Shown here one piece after another: positions 62,940 through 64,000 of a DNA stretch of 64,000 bases. The number at the start of each line of letters is the position of its first letter. Within the stretch, counting starts at the first letter, position 1. Origin of the DNA: Dysgonomonas sp. PH5-45 (GTDB lineage: Bacteria; Bacteroidota; Bacteroidia; Bacteroidales; Dysgonomonadaceae); the NCBI RefSeq assembly GCF_029893235.1, contig NZ_JARXWE010000006.1, forward strand, positions 1 to 64,000. The letters are read 5' to 3'. A program made the position numbers and the translations under genes. The notes beneath the pieces are model-generated. The model made no database searches and was not told the DNA's origin. It saw only the letters and a list, made by a program, of their open reading frames with translations.

Positions 62940-63503
62940 TTATTTATTGTTGTACTGATTCATTGCGTTCTGCAAACCTGCAAGGCAGAATGTTTTTATG
63001 ATTTCACCACAGGTTTCCAAGCGTTCGGGCAAGGCGTTTTCTTCTTCTTCCGAAAATTCGCCCAGCACATAATCTACCTGTCCACCTTTCGGAAAATCGT
63101 TGCCAATACCAAAACGTAGACGTGAATAATTTTGTGTGGCAAAAGTGGTTTGTATGTGTTTCAGTCCGTTGTGGCCGGCATCGCTGCCTTTGCCTTTCAA
63201 GCGCAGGGAGCCAAAAGGAAGTGCTATGTCGTCAACAACAACAAGAACATTCTCTAACGGTATTTTTTCGTGCTGCATCCAGTATCTTACGGCATTTCCG
63301 CTCAGGTTCATGTATGTGGAAGGTTTGAGCAAAACCAATGTTTTGTTCTTTACCTTAGTTTCGGCAACAAAGCCATAACGCCTGTCGGCAAAAACAATAT
63401 TGGACGCCTTAGCTAAAGCGTCCAATACTCTGAATCCTATATTGTGTCGGGTATATTCGTATTCTCTTCCGATGTTACCTAACCCTACAATCAAGTATTT
63501 CAT
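62940..63503 (-). CDS. pth: Peptidyl-tRNA hydrolase
   Basis: This 187-residue enzyme releases tRNA from prematurely dissociated peptidyl-tRNA. It has [24 protein letters not shown] with the catalytic His and Asn, [40 protein letters not shown] and RLRFGIGND. The ATG at 63503 is the normal start; the preceding in-frame TTG is not needed. It lies between the L25 gene (23 bases) and the S4-domain gene. Confidence 0.95.
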   Translation of the reverse strand: MKYLIVGLGNIGREYEYTRHNIGFRVLDALAKASNIVFADRRYGFVAETKVKNKTLVLLKPSTYMNLSGNAVRYWMQHEKIPLENVLVVVDDIALPFGSLRLKGKGSDAGHNGLKHIQTTFATQNYSRLRFGIGNDFPKGGQVDYVLGEFSEEEENALPERLETCGEIIKTFCLAGLQNAMNQYNNK

Positions 63504-63526
63504 CAATAATTTTCTTGTTCGGCAAA

Positions 63527-64000
63527 TTATTTGTTTTTAGCTGCAAGTCCTCTTGCTGCACGAGTCAATTGAACGCGGCATACAACAGCATTCTTAGCAT
63601 TCAGCAATTCAAGGCCTTCGAATGCCAATTCGCCAACTTGAACAGATTTACCAAGTTCTAAGTGTTCTATATTGATATGAAGTTTTTCAGGAACTACATT
63701 ATAAAGGGCTCTAACTTTAAGTTTACGCAAGTCGAGCGATAGTTTACCCCCAGCCTTAACACCTTCTGCCAATCCGTCAAGAACAACAGGTACATCAATA
63801 ACGATAGGTTTGTTGTCGAATACATGAAGGAAGTCTAAGTGAAGAATACGGTCGGTTACCGGATGGAATTGGATATCTTTAAGAATAGCTTTATATTCTT
63901 TTCCGTCGATAATTAAGTTTACCAAGAAAATTTCAGGTGTGTAAATAAGTTTACGAACATCTGTATTAGCTACGGTAAAGTGAATAGCGTCTTTGGAATC
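63527..64000 (-). CDS. rplY: 50S ribosomal protein L25/Ctc, 5' end beyond window
   Basis: The frame stays open to the right edge, reading [20 protein letters not shown] and then [33 protein letters not shown], the L25 domain junction. The C-terminal TL5/Ctc domain follows ([32 protein letters not shown], ending in a Lys/Ala-rich tail). The protein binds 5S rRNA. The first 40-50 residues lie outside the window, so the start codon is not visible. A TTG at 63925 is internal and not a start. Confidence 0.93.
   Translation of the reverse strand, partial: DSKDAIHFTVANTDVRKLIYTPEIFLVNLIIDGKEYKAILKDIQFHPVTDRILHLDFLHVFDNKPIVIDVPVVLDGLAEGVKAGGKLSLDLRKLKVRALYNVVPEKLHINIEHLELGKSVQVGELAFEGLELLNAKNAVVCRVQLTRAARGLAAKNK

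Overview
The window looks like a chromosomal segment of a Bacteroidales bacterium, possibly Dysgonomonas or a relative. The signs are moderately AT-rich DNA, many promoters of the Bacteroidetes form (TTTG, about 20 bases, TAnnTTTG), starts preceded by A-rich sequence instead of strong Shine-Dalgarno sites, a type IX secretion plug gene, a FadL/OmpP1 porin, coaBC next to an M23 peptidase, and the LptE-TPR-SecG and rplY-pth-S4 gene orders. The genus is inference; no rRNA gene is present to confirm it.

Layout. Bases 1-1170 hold the tail of a likely insertion sequence joined to the 3' part of clpB, so clpB appears interrupted. A strong promoter at 1284-1314 starts a surface polysaccharide locus (1444-15366) that closes with a hairpin terminator. 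It encodes enzymes for UDP-glucuronate/galacturonate and UDP-HexNAc uronate, a Wzx flippase, a frameshifted acetyltransferase, a Wzy-like polymerase, two GT4 glycosyltransferases, a CapK-like adenylate-forming enzyme, and a PglC/PglD/PglE set that would build and prime a bacillosamine-type sugar. Its middle (about 6.1-13.0 kb) is visibly more AT-rich than its flanks. Bases 15.5-27.9 kb carry housekeeping and envelope genes: TPR protein, sdaA, a secreted EEP-family protein, aroB and fmt on the minus strand, coaBC, M23 and M3 peptidases, and a FadL porin. Bases 28.3-32.1 kb hold a secreted 907-residue protein with exact 98-residue repeats and a small exported protein. fabG-tetR and a sugar nucleotidyltransferase follow.

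Bases 35.05-42.2 kb carry the most distinctive system: hdrC-hdrB-hdrA, a lipoprotein gene, then flxD-flxC-flxB-flxA. This matches the FlxABCD-HdrABC NADH dehydrogenase/heterodisulfide reductase known from other anaerobes, where it is thought to couple NADH oxidation to ferredoxin and disulfide reduction by flavin-based bifurcation. The disulfide partner here is not evident.

Bases 42.3-64 kb are mostly core genes: murB-murA (MurA has Asp in place of the fosfomycin-target Cys), a T9SS plug protein, trmD, an acyltransferase, a sigma-54 activator with LptE, a TPR protein and SecG, pheS, tsaD, an M48 protease, a possible caspase-fold exported protein, cinA, rplU-rpmA, flavodoxin, and a minus-strand rplY-pth-S4-acyltransferase group running off the right edge. 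No rRNA, tRNA, CRISPR array, prophage or complete mobile element was seen.
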